A stretch of DNA of 64,000 nucleotides from positions 1 through 64,000 of the forward strand of contig NZ_BMKE01000012.1 in assembly GCF_014643915.1 (NCBI RefSeq). Reading direction: 5' to 3'. A model generated the notes under the pieces. It was not told the DNA's origin. It saw only the letters and a program-made list of their open reading frames with translations, and made no database searches. Below, in pieces: positions 1 through 9,832 of the stretch. The DNA comes from Oceanisphaera marina (lineage in GTDB: Bacteria > Pseudomonadota > Gammaproteobacteria > Enterobacterales > Aeromonadaceae). The number at the start of each line of letters is the position of its first letter. Positions within the stretch are counted from its first letter, which is position 1. The position numbers and the translations under genes are program-made.

Positions 1-6
1 CCAAGC

Positions 7-44
7 AAAAAAATACCCTCATACCATGTGGTGATGAGGGTATT
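7..44 (-). terminator. Rho-independent terminator of the phn operon
   Basis: An 11-bp perfect stem (12-22 pairs with 34-44) is followed on the minus strand by a run of T (the A run at 7-13 on the plus strand). It lies about 115 bp beyond the phnP stop and faces the phn genes, so it ends that transcript. Confidence 0.85.
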
Positions 45-159
45 CTGACGCCGTATAAGGATCGGTCAACCGATCGCCAAAATTCTTAACTGATCGGTGT
101 TAGCCCATTGGCGGCCTTTTTTTATTACCAGATTGCATCACCAGACGTCATCGTCAGCG

Positions 160-927
160 CTATACCGTTTCGTCTTTCAGCTCAATCACCATGTTGTCCC
201 ACCCCGCCTTCACGCCGTTCGGCAATGCATGCTGCTGCAACCAGACATGAAAATCGTGACCGATATGAGTCAGGATCATCTGCTTCGGTCGCAGGCTGTC
301 ACGCAGTTCCAGCACCTGCTCCAATGCATTGTGGTTACGGCCCTCGCTACGGGGAGGAAAGCTGCAGTCGATCACCACCGCATCCAGTGTTGGCTGAGCA
401 TGCAACCAACGACTGCTGTCCGCCGGCAACCCCAGTGTATCGGTCAGATAGGCCAACCGACGCTCGCCAAGACGAAACAGATACCCCAGGGTCGGGCGGG
501 AATGCACCAGATCGAGCGGAGTGATACTCAACTCACCGAGCTGCCACTCCTGCCCATGCTGCAGCGGCGGTTGAAAATCCAGACAGCCGGGGTGCTTGAG
601 TAGGTCGGCACAACCGGCTGAATCGTTCGGGCACCACACCGATATCGGTGCGCTGCGCCCCCAGCGCAGATGAAACAGCCCCTGCACATGATCCACATGA
701 AAATGGGTCAGCAGAATGCCCTCCAGGCTGCCCGGCGCAAAGCGCCGGTGCAGATCCATCAGGCCGCCATCGATCAGCAGTCGCTTTCCCTGCCACTCCA
801 GCAGGGCCGAACACGGCGCTCGGCCCAGTGCCGGCTCTCGCTCGATCTGCACACAACTGGCGCAGTCGCAGCCATACAGCGGCATGCCCCCAGCCGCCCC
901 CGTGCCCAGCAGGGTCAGGCGCATCAT
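160..927 (-). CDS. phnP: PhnP, phosphoribosyl 1,2-cyclic phosphate phosphodiesterase
   Basis: Metallo-beta-lactamase-fold phosphodiesterase that opens the 1,2-cyclic phosphate left after C-P bond cleavage, letting the ribose bisphosphate product go on to PRPP. The 255-residue protein starts with the family's TLLGTGAAGG turn, has the cysteine-containing YGCDCASC segment near residue 20, and carries the metal-binding signature THFHVDH near residue 75, with further His/Asp ligands downstream (DCSF, LTHIGHD). Length matches the E. coli enzyme. The ATG overlaps the phnN stop by 4 bp (ATGA), so the two are translationally coupled at the 3' end of the phn operon. The call is secure from motif plus position. 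Confidence 0.93.
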   Translation of the reverse strand: MMRLTLLGTGAAGGMPLYGCDCASCVQIEREPALGRAPCSALLEWQGKRLLIDGGLMDLHRRFAPGSLEGILLTHFHVDHVQGLFHLRWGRSAPISVWCPNDSAGCADLLKHPGCLDFQPPLQHGQEWQLGELSITPLDLVHSRPTLGYLFRLGERRLAYLTDTLGLPADSSRWLHAQPTLDAVVIDCSFPPRSEGRNHNALEQVLELRDSLRPKQMILTHIGHDFHVWLQQHALPNGVKAGWDNMVIELKDETV

Positions 928-1484
928 GCCGGCAACGCCTGTTGATAGCGCCGAAACTGCCGCAGGGTGTCGCTCAGAGCGCCGCTGTTATCCAGCCGCC
1001 AGGCACCGGCCGGCAGGGCGAGAGTCAGGGCCGAGGCCCGTTCCAGCCGCCGAGTGATGTCCGCTTCGCTTTCCCGTCCCCGGGCCCGCAGTCGCCGGCC
1101 CAGGGTTTCGCTGTCCACGCAGATCATCACCGGCACCAACCGCTCGGCAAAGCGGGCTTGAGCCTGCGGTAGATATTCGCGCGAGCCGTTGACCATCACG
1201 TCCAGACCCGCGGCCAGCCAGCTTTCAATCTCTCGTCCCACTGCATAATGATGGCCGTTGGCAGCCCAGCTGAGAGCAAACAGTCCCAGAGCCTGACGCG
1301 TACTGAATTCCGGCTCGGACAACTCGATATGGTTTTCTCCCCCTGCCGAGGCGGCGCGGGTAATGTAACGGTGCGCCACCAGCAGGCGTGCGCCAAAGTG
1401 TTCACGCACCGCCTGCATAAAGCTGTCTTTGCCGGCGCCCGAGGGCCCCATCACATAAAACAGGCGTCCTGTTCCGCTGTTCAT
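924..1484 (-). CDS. phnN: PhnN, ribose 1,5-bisphosphate phosphokinase
   Basis: Guanylate-kinase-like P-loop enzyme that phosphorylates ribose 1,5-bisphosphate to PRPP, the last salvage step for the ribosyl moiety released by C-P lyase. The start MNSGTGRLFYVMGPSG is used because it puts the Walker A motif GPSGAGKD at about residues 12-19, as in the family; an upstream in-frame ATG adds ten unconserved residues. Product is 186 residues, the usual size. It follows phnM by 13 bp and overlaps phnP by 4 bp. Confidence 0.92.
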   Translation of the reverse strand: MNSGTGRLFYVMGPSGAGKDSFMQAVREHFGARLLVAHRYITRAASAGGENHIELSEPEFSTRQALGLFALSWAANGHHYAVGREIESWLAAGLDVMVNGSREYLPQAQARFAERLVPVMICVDSETLGRRLRARGRESEADITRRLERASALTLALPAGAWRLDNSGALSDTLRQFRRYQQALPA

Positions 1485-1497
1485 CCTTGCGCTCCTG

Positions 1498-2634
1498 TCA
1501 GTACGCCAGCTCACCCCGGCACCAGACCCGGGCAGGATACACCTGCCCCTGGTGGCGCTGTACCAGCACCAGATCGGCCCGCCGCCCTTCCGCCAGCACG
1601 CCCCTGTCGGTCAGACCCAGCGACCGGGCCGGGTTGGCGGTGGCCAGCCGGGTGGCAGCTGCCAGCCCCAGCGCGTTGCGTTCGTCATCGGCCAGCAGAA
1701 ACACCGCCTCAAGCAGACTGCCCGGATAATAGTCGGACGACAGCACATCCAGCACGCCCAGCGCCGCCAGTTCGTGTGCAGCCACATTACCGGAATGGGA
1801 GCCTCCGCGCACCACGTTGGGCGCGCCCATCATCACCATAAGGCCATGCTGATGCGAGGCGGTGGCCGCCTCGACCGTGGTCGGAAATTCGGCAATCACC
1901 ATGCCCAGCTGATGCGACTCCAGCACATGGGCCGAGGTGGCATCGTCATGACTGGCGAGGGAAATATTCCGCTCCCGGCACTGGCGGGCAATTTCCGCCC
2001 GGTTGGGAGCCGACCAGCGGGCCGACAACGCCAGCTGGCTTCGCTCGAATTCCTGCATCTGCTGATCGTTGAGCCGGTATTTACCCTGATAGTATTCCCT
2101 GTACTTCACCATGTTGACAAACTGGCGCTGGCCGGGGGAATGATCCATCAGCGACACCAGTCGAACCTCCGGCAGCTCCAGATAATGCTCGAACAGCGGC
2201 ACCGTGGTTTCATGGGGCAGCTCGCAGCGCAGGTGCAGCAAATGCTGGGCCCGGTTCAGGCCCTGCCGTTCGCTGTTGATCACCGTATGAATCATCTTGT
2301 CGAGATTGTCCTGGCGGGTGCCGCCGTCCCGTTCGTCGCCGATGGCCACCGCATCCAGTACCGTGGTGATGCCCGACGCCACAACCTGGGCATCGTGGGC
2401 GCGCATGGCGCCAAAGGGCGGCCAGCTGACCTTGGGCCGCGGCGTAAAATGCTTGTCCAGGTTGTCGGTATGCAGCTCCACCAGACCGGGCAGCAGCCAG
2501 CCGCCGTTGCCGTCGATGGCACCCGGCTGCCGGCTCGGGCTGTCGGCCAGCGCGCGAATTTCGCCATCGATAACCTCGACCGAGCCTGGCACCACGTCGT
2601 TTTCCAGAACCAGGTTCACATTGGTAATAATCAT
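1498..2634 (-). CDS. phnM: PhnM, alpha-D-ribose 1-methylphosphonate 5-triphosphate diphosphatase
   Basis: Amidohydrolase-fold enzyme that removes diphosphate from the ribosyl-phosphonate triphosphate made by PhnGHIL, giving the substrate for PhnJ. The 378-residue product has the metal-binding start [20 protein letters not shown], the [12 protein letters not shown] segment and the [10 protein letters not shown] segment typical of PhnM. The ATG overlaps the phnL stop by 4 bp. No unusual features. Confidence 0.95.
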   Translation of the reverse strand: MIITNVNLVLENDVVPGSVEVIDGEIRALADSPSRQPGAIDGNGGWLLPGLVELHTDNLDKHFTPRPKVSWPPFGAMRAHDAQVVASGITTVLDAVAIGDERDGGTRQDNLDKMIHTVINSERQGLNRAQHLLHLRCELPHETTVPLFEHYLELPEVRLVSLMDHSPGQRQFVNMVKYREYYQGKYRLNDQQMQEFERSQLALSARWSAPNRAEIARQCRERNISLASHDDATSAHVLESHQLGMVIAEFPTTVEAATASHQHGLMVMMGAPNVVRGGSHSGNVAAHELAALGVLDVLSSDYYPGSLLEAVFLLADDERNALGLAAATRLATANPARSLGLTDRGVLAEGRRADLVLVQRHQGQVYPARVWCRGELAY

Positions 2635-3374
2635 GCGGAATGCTCCTCTTGCGGTGTGGCTGTCTGCTGTTTGGTCTGCTTACGGTCGCTGTCGGGCTGA
2701 ATCTCGTAGAGCTGGTCGGCTACCTGTTCGCGTACGTCTTCATCATGAAAGATGCCGACAATGGCGGCGCCCCGGGCCTTGGCTTCCCGGATCAGTTCCA
2801 CCACCACCGCTCGGTTGGTCGCATCGAGCGAGGCGGTCGGCTCGTCGAGCAGCAGAATCGGGTAGTCGGCAATAAAGCCCCGGGCAATGTTCACCCGCTG
2901 CTGCTCGCCGCCGGAAAAGGTTGCCGGCGCCAGCGCCCACAAATGCTCCGGCACGTTGAGCCGGGTCAGCAGCCGCTCGGCCCGGGCCTTAGCCTCGGCC
3001 CGGTTGCCGCCCTGCTCGATCATCGGCTGCATCACCACCTCCAGCGCGCTGATACGGGGGATCACTCGTAGAAACTGGCTGACCCAGCCAATGGTGTGGC
3101 GACGCACATTGACCAGGGTGCGCGGCGGCGCCTGGGTCATGTCCAGCAGCTGCCCCTGATGCTGCACCTCGATGCGGCCACTGTCGGTCAGGTAGTTACC
3201 GTACAGGGTGCGCAGCAAGGTAGACTTACCGGTGCCGGAGCGGCCATGCAGTACCACACACTCCCCCTGCCCGACCGAAAAGGAAGCCCCGGCCAATACC
3301 GGCAGCCGGATGCCATTCTGGTTGTGCAAGACAAAGGTCTTGCGAACATTCGAAACGTTTAATGCGAAGGTCAT
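2631..3374 (-). CDS. phnL: PhnL, ABC-type ATPase subunit of the C-P lyase system
   Basis: ABC ATPase-like protein required with PhnG, PhnH and PhnI for coupling the phosphonate to ATP-derived ribose. The open frame runs further upstream, but the family start [14 protein letters not shown] lies at 3374, 8 bp after the phnK stop. The 247-residue protein has Walker A (GRSGTGKS), the ABC signature [14 protein letters not shown] and Walker B ([12 protein letters not shown]). It is about 20 residues longer than E. coli PhnL because of a C-terminal extension rich in Lys and Gln. Confidence 0.93.
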   Translation of the reverse strand: MTFALNVSNVRKTFVLHNQNGIRLPVLAGASFSVGQGECVVLHGRSGTGKSTLLRTLYGNYLTDSGRIEVQHQGQLLDMTQAPPRTLVNVRRHTIGWVSQFLRVIPRISALEVVMQPMIEQGGNRAEAKARAERLLTRLNVPEHLWALAPATFSGGEQQRVNIARGFIADYPILLLDEPTASLDATNRAVVVELIREAKARGAAIVGIFHDEDVREQVADQLYEIQPDSDRKQTKQQTATPQEEHSA

Positions 3375-3382
3375 GACCGCTC

Positions 3383-4240
3383 CTAGCTTTGCAGTACAGA
3401 AGACACGAGTAACTGGGTATAAGGATGCTGCGGATCGTCCAGCACCTGATCGGTAAGCCCGGTTTCCACCACCCGGCTTTGTTTCATCACCATCAGCCGG
3501 TGCGCCAGCAGCCGGGCCACCGCCAGATCGTGGGTGACGATCACCACCGCCAGCCCCAGCTCGGACACCAGGCGGCGCAGCAAATCCAGCAGTCGTGCCT
3601 GTACCGACACATCCAGCCCGCCGGTGGGTTCGTCCATGAAAATCAGCTTGGGATGGGTCACCAGGTTGCGGGCAATCTGCAGCCGCTGCTGCATACCGCC
3701 GGAAAAGGTCACCGGCATATCGTCGATGCGGTCGACCGGAATTTCCACGTCCTGCAGCCACTGCAGCGCCTGTTCGCGAATGCTGCCGTAGTGGCGCTGG
3801 CCCACCGCCATCAGCCGTTCGCCGATGTTGCCACCGGCCGACACCCGTGGCCGCAGGCCGTCGAGCGGATGCTGATGCACCACACCCCAATCGGTGCGCA
3901 GCAATTGCCGGCGCTGGCTTTCGGCCATTCGATACAGGCTGACTACCTGCTGCAATTGACTGTCGGCACTGCCACGCAGATAGAGTACTTCGCCCTCATC
4001 CGGGGCCAGCCGGCCGGAAATGGCCTGCAGCAGGGTACTTTTTCCGGAACCGGACTCGCCAACGATACCCAGTACTTCGCCCGGATAAAGCTCGAACGAC
4101 ACCTCGCTGAAGCCCTTGCCCGGGGCGTAAAGTTTGCTGAGGTTCTGCACCGACAGCAGCGGCTGCTCTTTCACCTTAATGGTTGTTTCCGGCCGGGCTA
4201 TGGTGTCGGCCAGTGTTGAAGTTGACACCTGCTGATTCAT
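3383..4240 (-). CDS. phnK: PhnK, ABC-type ATPase subunit that binds the C-P lyase core
   Basis: ABC ATPase that docks on PhnJ in the PhnGHIJ core complex. Start [10 protein letters not shown] at 4240 is chosen because it overlaps the phnJ stop by 4 bp (ATGA), like other junctions in this operon; an upstream ATG adds nine residues. It has Walker A GESGSGKS, signature [14 protein letters not shown], Walker [13 protein letters not shown] and switch His in [13 protein letters not shown]. It has an extra 30-residue N-terminal stretch before the ATPase core ([11 protein letters not shown]) compared with the E. coli form. Confidence 0.93.
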   Translation of the reverse strand: MNQQVSTSTLADTIARPETTIKVKEQPLLSVQNLSKLYAPGKGFSEVSFELYPGEVLGIVGESGSGKSTLLQAISGRLAPDEGEVLYLRGSADSQLQQVVSLYRMAESQRRQLLRTDWGVVHQHPLDGLRPRVSAGGNIGERLMAVGQRHYGSIREQALQWLQDVEIPVDRIDDMPVTFSGGMQQRLQIARNLVTHPKLIFMDEPTGGLDVSVQARLLDLLRRLVSELGLAVVIVTHDLAVARLLAHRLMVMKQSRVVETGLTDQVLDDPQHPYTQLLVSSVLQS

Positions 4241-5103
4241 GACTGTTTCTCCTGCTGCTGGCGGCAATAATCGGTATCGGAGCAGATAAAAACCCGGCTG
4301 CCCTGATCGTCGGTCACCACTTCATCGAGGAAGCTGTCGGTGGAGCCGCAGATATCACAGGGCTCGTCCCACTGCTGGATCTCGAAAGGATGGTCTTCGA
4401 AGTCGAGGCTCTTTACCCGGGTATAGGGCGGAATGGCATAGATGCGTTTTTCACGACCGGCGCCAAACAGCTGCAGCGCCGGCATCATGTCCATTTTGGG
4501 GTTGTCGAACTTGGGAATCGGCGAGGGATCCATGATGTAGCGGCCATTGACCTGTACCGGATAGGCATAGGCGGTGGCGATATGGCCGTAGCGGGCAATG
4601 TCTTCGTACAGCTTGACATGCATGATGCCGTACTCTTCCAGCGCGTGCATTTTGCGGGTTTCGGTTTCGCGCGGCTCGATAAAGCGCAGCGGCTCCGGAA
4701 TCGGCACCTGATAGACCAGAATCTGATCCGGCCCGAGATCGGTTTCCGGAATGCGATGGCGGGTCTGAATCAGAGTAGCCTCGGTGGTCACCTCGGTGGT
4801 GTTCACCTGGGCCACCTGCTGGAAGAAGGAACGGATGGACACCGCATTGGTGGTGTCGTCGGCGCCCTGGTCAATCACCTTGAGGATGTCGTCTCGGCCA
4901 ATCACCGCCGCCGTCAGCTGTACGCCGCCGGTGCCCCAGCCGTAGGGCATGGGCATTTCCCGGCCGCCGAAGGGCACCTGATAGCCGGGGATGGCCACCG
5001 CTTTCAGCAGCGCCCGACGGATCATGCGCTTGGTCTGTTCGTCCAGATAGGCGTAATTGTAGCCGTGATGCTGTACATCTGTGGTGCTCTGGTGAGTCAT
5101 CAT
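4237..5103 (-). CDS. phnJ: PhnJ, carbon-phosphorus lyase (radical SAM)
   Basis: Catalytic subunit that cleaves the C-P bond of ribosyl-phosphonates to release a hydrocarbon and the 1,2-cyclic phosphate. The C-terminal cysteine arrangement is C-x2-C-x21-C (CDIC ... SDTDYC region), the PhnJ-specific iron-sulfur and SAM binding pattern. The glycine-rich block with GYQVPFGGREMPMPYGWGTG near residues 40-60 holds the glycine that becomes a radical in the family. 288 residues, full length. ATGA overlaps with phnI upstream and phnK downstream indicate tight coupling. Confidence 0.96.
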   Translation of the reverse strand: MMTHQSTTDVQHHGYNYAYLDEQTKRMIRRALLKAVAIPGYQVPFGGREMPMPYGWGTGGVQLTAAVIGRDDILKVIDQGADDTTNAVSIRSFFQQVAQVNTTEVTTEATLIQTRHRIPETDLGPDQILVYQVPIPEPLRFIEPRETETRKMHALEEYGIMHVKLYEDIARYGHIATAYAYPVQVNGRYIMDPSPIPKFDNPKMDMMPALQLFGAGREKRIYAIPPYTRVKSLDFEDHPFEIQQWDEPCDICGSTDSFLDEVVTDDQGSRVFICSDTDYCRQQQEKQS

Positions 5104-6200
5104 GCCTGCTCTCCTGCCTGGCCGGCTGCCGGGCCATGCGTTTGTTTGTGTTCCCGCCGCATCTTGCGCAGCAGCTCCAGTTCGGCCTGAAAGTCCACGT
5201 AGTGCGGCAATTTCAGGTGTGACACAAAGCCCGAGGCTTCGACGTTGTCCGCATGGGCCAGCACAAATTCCTCGTCCTGGGCCGGTCCGGCCACCTGCTC
5301 ACCGTATTCCGGCGCCTGCAGCGCCCGATCGACCAGTGCCATCGACATCGCCTTGCGCTCGCCAAAGCCGAAGGTCAGACCGTAACCGCGGGTAAAGGCC
5401 GGTTTTTGCTGCTTGTCGCCGACAAAACCGTTGATCATCTGGCACTCGGTCAGCTCGATGTCACCGATATCGATGGCAAAGCCCAACTCTTCCGGCACCA
5501 GCTCCAGGGTCACTTCACCACAGCGAATTTCGCCGGCAAAGGGGTGGTTGCGACCATAGCCACGCTGGGTGGAATAACCCAGCGCCAGCAAAAAGCCTTC
5601 GTCACCGCGCACCAGTTGCTGCAAACGGGCAGAGCGGTCGCAGGGGTAAGTAGCCGGTGCCATGGTGATATCAGCAGGGACCTCGCCGTTGTCGGTTTCC
5701 GTCACCATCAGTTCGAGCTGCTCAAGAATGCCGGCCACCTGGGGGCAGGCTTGTGGCTCGGTGGCCACCGGCTCCGGCCCCGGGTGCTCGCCCTCGGCCA
5801 GCAGGGTAAAATCCAGCAACCGGTGGGTATAGTCATAGGTCGGCCCCAGCAACTGACCACCGGGCAGGTCCTTGTAGGTCGCCGAAATCCGGCGCGCGAT
5901 ACGCATGGCAGCAGTATCGACCGGCTCGGTCGTCGCCAGTCGTGGCAGCGTGGTGCGATAGGCGCGCAGCAGAAAAATCGCCTCCACCAAATCACCTCCC
6001 GCCTGCTTGACCGCCAGCGCCGCCAGTTCCTTGTCGTAAACACCGCCTTCGGTCATCACTCTGTCTACCGCGCCGGCCAGCTGCTCTTCTACCTGGGCCA
6101 CGCTGATTTCGGGTCTTTCGGTATTGCCCCGTCGTTTCTTAGCCTGCAGCTGGTGTGCCGCAGCAATGGCTTTTTCGCCCCCTTTCACTGCTACATACAT
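5100..6200 (-). CDS. phnI: PhnI, nucleosidase subunit of the C-P lyase core complex
   Basis: Core subunit that displaces adenine from ATP with phosphonate, together with PhnG, H and L. Start MYVAVKGGEKAI at 6200 is the conserved family N terminus and lies 2 bp after the phnH stop; the open frame upstream is chance. 366 residues, with the YDFTLLAEGEHPGPE-like and LPHYVDFQAELELL segments of the family. Full length. Confidence 0.95.
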   Translation of the reverse strand: MYVAVKGGEKAIAAAHQLQAKKRRGNTERPEISVAQVEEQLAGAVDRVMTEGGVYDKELAALAVKQAGGDLVEAIFLLRAYRTTLPRLATTEPVDTAAMRIARRISATYKDLPGGQLLGPTYDYTHRLLDFTLLAEGEHPGPEPVATEPQACPQVAGILEQLELMVTETDNGEVPADITMAPATYPCDRSARLQQLVRGDEGFLLALGYSTQRGYGRNHPFAGEIRCGEVTLELVPEELGFAIDIGDIELTECQMINGFVGDKQQKPAFTRGYGLTFGFGERKAMSMALVDRALQAPEYGEQVAGPAQDEEFVLAHADNVEASGFVSHLKLPHYVDFQAELELLRKMRREHKQTHGPAAGQAGEQA

Positions 6201-6202
6201 GC

Positions 6203-6799
6203 TTATCCCTCCACTCGGGTGGTACGCGGAATGGCAACCAGTTCCCGGTCGCACACCAGCATCAGGTCGATACCCAGCGGGAAGGCTGCGTCCCGCTCGC
6301 TCAAAAAGTGCACCAGCGCCTCGGGTACCTGCCCCAGAAAAATACGGCGAGTATCCGGAATGCCCGGCCCCGACAGGGTGACTTCGACGCCCCGGTCCAG
6401 AGAATCGGTTTCGATCAGCAGAGTAGCCCCCTGATCCGGATATTCCTCGCTGCCCACCGGCAAACGGCTTAACAGCGCGCCGCAGTCGGCCAGGTCGGCA
6501 CCGGCCAGCACCGCCATGTCGGCTTCGGCGGCATCGCTACTCAGCGGAGCCGCCACATGAAATTTAAGGTTGTCGAGCACGGCGTTATCCTTCTGCAACG
6601 CCGGGGATAACCAGAGCCGGGTGCCGCTGTCGGCCAGGGTCAGCAGCGTCTGCACGCAACCGGCGCTCAGGCTGCCGAAACGGCCGGCGCGGTCCAGCTC
6701 GACCCGCATGCCCGGCTCCGACATCGCTTTTAGCAGCCGGCGAAAGCAGGCCTGACTGTCGTGAATGGCATCCGAAAATGCCGTGGTGATCATGGTCAT
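6203..6799 (-). CDS. phnH: PhnH, C-P lyase core subunit
   Basis: Accessory subunit of the PhnGHIJ complex, part of the machinery that attaches phosphonate to the ribosyl triphosphate. 198 residues, with the FRRLLKAMSEPG opening, the GTRLWLSP strand and the conserved C-terminal GPGIPDTRRIF and FPLGIDLMLVCDRELVAIPRTTR blocks. The start overlaps the phnG stop by 4 bp. Confidence 0.94.
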   Translation of the reverse strand: MTMITTAFSDAIHDSQACFRRLLKAMSEPGMRVELDRAGRFGSLSAGCVQTLLTLADSGTRLWLSPALQKDNAVLDNLKFHVAAPLSSDAAEADMAVLAGADLADCGALLSRLPVGSEEYPDQGATLLIETDSLDRGVEVTLSGPGIPDTRRIFLGQVPEALVHFLSERDAAFPLGIDLMLVCDRELVAIPRTTRVEG

Positions 6800-7242
6800 T
6801 CGTCTTCTCCCCGCACCATGGTAAAAAAGTCCACCTTGCTGGCCGCCACTTGCTGGCGGGCCGCGGTTTCCTGCTCTGCCTTCTGCGCCGCCAGCGGAGC
6901 AATCAGCCCCTTGTTAAGCACTTCATGCCCGCTGCGGGTTTGCATCAGCGCATCAATCAATGCCGCCAGCTCCGCATGGGGTTTGTTGCGACCGCGCAAG
7001 TAGCTGTAGCCCAGCTCACCGCTATTCAACTTGACCACCGCCCGGGTAATGGTGACATCGCCAAGGTTGAACAGTCGGCCGGTGGCGCCCATGCGGGCCC
7101 GAACCTGAGCCAGGCCAATTTCGGGGGCTCTAATCAACTGATACTCAGGCGCCAGCTGCAGGGCTTGCCAGCCACTTTGCAGCGCCGAAAACGATGTTCG
7201 GGACAATACCGACATCCATTGTTTGCGTTGTGGTGTATTCAT
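6796..7242 (-). CDS. phnG: PhnG, C-P lyase core subunit
   Basis: Small core subunit of the C-P lyase complex. 148 residues with the family blocks RQKWMSVL-like start, RAPEIGLAQVRARMGATG, FNLGDVTITRAVVKL and GYSYLRGRNKPHAELAALIDAL. The ATG abuts the phnF stop directly, so regulator and enzyme genes share one message. Confidence 0.94.
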   Translation of the reverse strand: MNTPQRKQWMSVLSRTSFSALQSGWQALQLAPEYQLIRAPEIGLAQVRARMGATGRLFNLGDVTITRAVVKLNSGELGYSYLRGRNKPHAELAALIDALMQTRSGHEVLNKGLIAPLAAQKAEQETAARQQVAASKVDFFTMVRGEDE

Positions 7243-7938
7243 TTAGTGCTCCACGACATATTCAATTAAATCGGCACGAGCCGAACTCACGGAAAACTCC
7301 GCTATCTGTTCCGTTCCTTTAAGCAGGTTCTGGGTTTTAATCCGCATCACCGGAATGGACTTGTTGATCTGCAATAAACGACTTTCTTCACCGGAGGGAA
7401 TTCTGGCCCCCAGACGGGTCGACTTTCTTTTCAGCTCGATATCCAGCGTTCGTTTTAAAAACTCGTGCAGGGAACCGTACTGGAATTGTTTTAATACCGG
7501 CCACCATTCCGGGTTGCTCAAATAGTGATGAATCACCGAGCGGGGAATGTTTTCCGTTTTCCTGAGCGTCTGTATGTAAATAATCTTCTGCTGCTGACCC
7601 AGCTGTAACTCGTGCGCCAGCCGGGTGGTAACCGGTATCAGACGGGCGCCGATCACCTGGCAACTGGGCAGAGAGCCCTGCTCCAGAAAGTTGCCGGTGA
7701 AGTGGGCTCCATCGTGCAGTTTGTAGAGGTGTGGCTGGCGCAGAACCATGTTGCCCTTGCCCTGATGACGCTGAATCAGACCATTGGCTACCAGCTCGTC
7801 GATGGCTCGCCGTACCGTATGGCGATTGACCCCAAAGCGTTCCGCCAGCTGCATTTCGGGCGGAAGATAATCACCCGCCTTGAAATACTGCTGAATATCC
7901 GCTTCCAGTTGCCGGTAAATAGCCTGGTAGACGCGCAT
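7243..7938 (-). CDS. phnF: PhnF, GntR/HutC-type regulator of phosphonate genes
   Basis: GntR-family repressor: winged-helix DNA-binding domain at residues 1-70 (LPPEMQLAERFGVNRHTVRRAIDELVANGLI) followed by a UTRA-like effector domain. 231 residues. It is first in the run phnFGHIJKLMNP; a 14-bp palindrome sits 40 bp upstream of its start and a near copy upstream of phnC, suggesting that it controls both transcription units and itself. The effector is not evident from sequence. Confidence 0.9.
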   Translation of the reverse strand: MRVYQAIYRQLEADIQQYFKAGDYLPPEMQLAERFGVNRHTVRRAIDELVANGLIQRHQGKGNMVLRQPHLYKLHDGAHFTGNFLEQGSLPSCQVIGARLIPVTTRLAHELQLGQQQKIIYIQTLRKTENIPRSVIHHYLSNPEWWPVLKQFQYGSLHEFLKRTLDIELKRKSTRLGARIPSGEESRLLQINKSIPVMRIKTQNLLKGTEQIAEFSVSSARADLIEYVVEH

Positions 7939-7977
7939 TCGTTCCCCCCTTTCTCTCTGGCCGGTTTATTCGCCGCG

Positions 7978-7991
7978 CTTGTCTAGACAAG
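7978..7991. promoter_or_regulatory. Candidate PhnF operator (phnF promoter)
   Basis: Perfect 14-bp palindrome CTTGTCTAGACAAG in the phnE-phnF gap. GntR/HutC regulators bind short palindromes of this kind. A copy matching at 13 of 14 positions lies upstream of phnC (10851-10864); the repeated occurrence at the two expected control points supports operator function. Confidence 0.7.
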
Positions 7992-8005
7992 TCGGGTCAA
8001 ATAAA

Positions 8006-8791
8006 TCAGATATAGCGTTTGCGAATGGTCTGCGAGGCCACATCGAGCAGGCTCACGGTCACGATCACCACCAGCATGATGGCCGCCGTCTGTTCGAACT
8101 GAAAACTGCGAATCGCTTCCCACAGCAAGACCCCGACCCCGCCGGCCCCCACCATGCCCACCACGGTGGCCGAGCGTACGTTGGACTCGAAACGGTAGAG
8201 CGAATAGGAGATCCACAGCGGAATCACCTGAGGCAGCACGCCGTAGAGAATTTCTTCCAGCTTGGTGGCGCCGGTGGCCCGCACCCCCTCGATGGGGCCC
8301 GGTTCAATGGCTTCCACCGCCTCGGAAAACAGCTTGGCCAGCACACCTGTGGTATGTACAAACAGCGCCAGTACCCCGGCAAAAGGCCCCAGCCCCACCG
8401 CCACCACAAACAACATGGCGAATACCATTTCATTGATGGCTCGAGTCGCATCCATCAGTCGGCGCATCGGCTGGCACACCCACTGGGGAAACAGGTTGTC
8501 GGCACACAGCAAACCGAAGGGAACCGCCAGCACTATCGCCAGCAGCGTGCCCCACAGTGCCACCTGCAGGGTGACCAGGGTTTCTTTCAGGTACAACTGC
8601 CAGTGGGTAAAGTCCGGCGGGAAAAAATCGGCGGCCAGCTCGGCCATGTTGCCGGCATCCTGTACCAGCACCGCCGGATTCATTTCGGCACCCTGCCAGG
8701 CCCAGGCCAGTACCAGTGCCAGCAGCACCCACTTGACCATTTGACCCAGGCGAGACCCCGATTCGAGCCGGGTAACGACATCAGTATTCAT
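8006..8791 (-). CDS. phnE: PhnE, phosphonate ABC transporter permease
   Basis: Inner-membrane permease of the PhnCDE importer. 261 residues, with an N-terminal membrane segment ([12 protein letters not shown]) and further segments in the binding-protein-dependent transport fold; the EAA-like loop is visible as [26 protein letters not shown]. Only one permease is present, as in E. coli. It is separated from phnD by 51 bp containing a strong hairpin and from phnF by an operator. Confidence 0.92.
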   Translation of the reverse strand: MNTDVVTRLESGSRLGQMVKWVLLALVLAWAWQGAEMNPAVLVQDAGNMAELAADFFPPDFTHWQLYLKETLVTLQVALWGTLLAIVLAVPFGLLCADNLFPQWVCQPMRRLMDATRAINEMVFAMLFVVAVGLGPFAGVLALFVHTTGVLAKLFSEAVEAIEPGPIEGVRATGATKLEEILYGVLPQVIPLWISYSLYRFESNVRSATVVGMVGAGGVGVLLWEAIRSFQFEQTAAIMLVVIVTVSLLDVASQTIRKRYI

Positions 8792-8809
8792 TTTTCAGTC
8801 TCCGCTGCC

Positions 8810-8836
8810 CCCGGAGCCGGCCAGGCCGGCTCCGGG
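8810..8836. other. Strong intergenic hairpin between phnD and phnE
   Basis: A perfect 12-bp GC-rich inverted repeat (8810-8821 with 8825-8836, 3-nt loop) without a T-run on the minus strand. Hairpins after binding-protein genes in ABC operons often shield the upstream message and lower expression of the permease; that role here is inferred. Confidence 0.7.
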
Positions 8837-8842
8837 TCGCTG

Positions 8843-9832
8843 TTAGTTGGTCATGGCTGCCAGGGCAGACATCTGACGGTTCAGCGCCGCCAGTTCCATT
8901 TTTATCTGGACGATGTCGGCCACATCGGCGTCGTTGTTTTCCAGTTCCTTCAGATCCTTGAACAACTGCAGCTGACGGATGGGCAGTAATTGCATGTCAC
9001 TGGAAGGAGTGAACGAGTCCCACTGCAGCGCCGCCAGAATCTCTTTCTGTTGCGGGTCATCGGTCTGGCCGTATTGCATGAAGAAGTCGTACACCAGCTG
9101 CTTGGTCGCTTCCGGCAGGTTTTTACGCCAGACAATGGGGTCGGCCGGGATCAGCGGTGACTTCCACAACACCTTGATGTTTTTCACCTTCTCGGGGCTG
9201 TGCTGGGCGAAACGCTCCAGGCTTTCGGTGTTGTTGGTGGCCACGTCCACCTGCTTGTTGAGCACCGCAAACACATTTACCTCGTGGCTGGCATTGACGG
9301 TTCGCTTGAAGTCCTGAGCCGAGGCGTCGTTCTGGGCAAACACGTAATAGGACGGCACCAGAAAACCGGAGGTAGAATTGGGATCGCCGTTACCGAAGAG
9401 CAGCTCACGGCGTTGAGCCAGCACGTCTTCCAGGCTGTTGAGCGGGCTGTCCTTGTGGGTGATCAGCAGGCTCCAGTAACCGGGCTGGCCATCGGCACCC
9501 ACCGTCTGGGCAAAGATTTCGCCACCGGCCCGGTCAACCGCTTCCATCGCCGATTTGTTACCCAGCCAGGCAATGTCGACCTTGTTGAAGCGCATGCCCT
9601 GAATGATGCCGGCGTAATCAGGCGCGAAGAAGGCTTCTACCTCCACGCCCAGCTGCTGCTCCATGTCGGCGAGGAAGGGTTCCCAGTGCTGCTTGAGATT
9701 CTGCTGGGATTCGGTGGAAATGATGCCGAAGTTGATGGTCGACAGCGGCGCATCTTCGGCCAGTACCGGGGTGGCGATCATGGCGGCCAGTAACGAGGCG
9801 CCACCGGCGAACTTTCTCAATGTACGTATCAT
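8843..9832 (-). CDS. phnD: PhnD, periplasmic phosphonate-binding protein
   Basis: Solute receptor of the PhnCDE importer. Start [15 protein letters not shown] at 9832 overlaps the phnC stop by 4 bp; the longer open frame upstream is not used. Signal peptide at residues 1-24 ending VLA, then mature [22 protein letters not shown] typical of PhnD. 329 residues. A coiled stretch at the C terminus ([14 protein letters not shown]) follows the binding domain. Confidence 0.93.
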   Translation of the reverse strand: MIRTLRKFAGGASLLAAMIATPVLAEDAPLSTINFGIISTESQQNLKQHWEPFLADMEQQLGVEVEAFFAPDYAGIIQGMRFNKVDIAWLGNKSAMEAVDRAGGEIFAQTVGADGQPGYWSLLITHKDSPLNSLEDVLAQRRELLFGNGDPNSTSGFLVPSYYVFAQNDASAQDFKRTVNASHEVNVFAVLNKQVDVATNNTESLERFAQHSPEKVKNIKVLWKSPLIPADPIVWRKNLPEATKQLVYDFFMQYGQTDDPQQKEILAALQWDSFTPSSDMQLLPIRQLQLFKDLKELENNDADVADIVQIKMELAALNRQMSALAAMTN

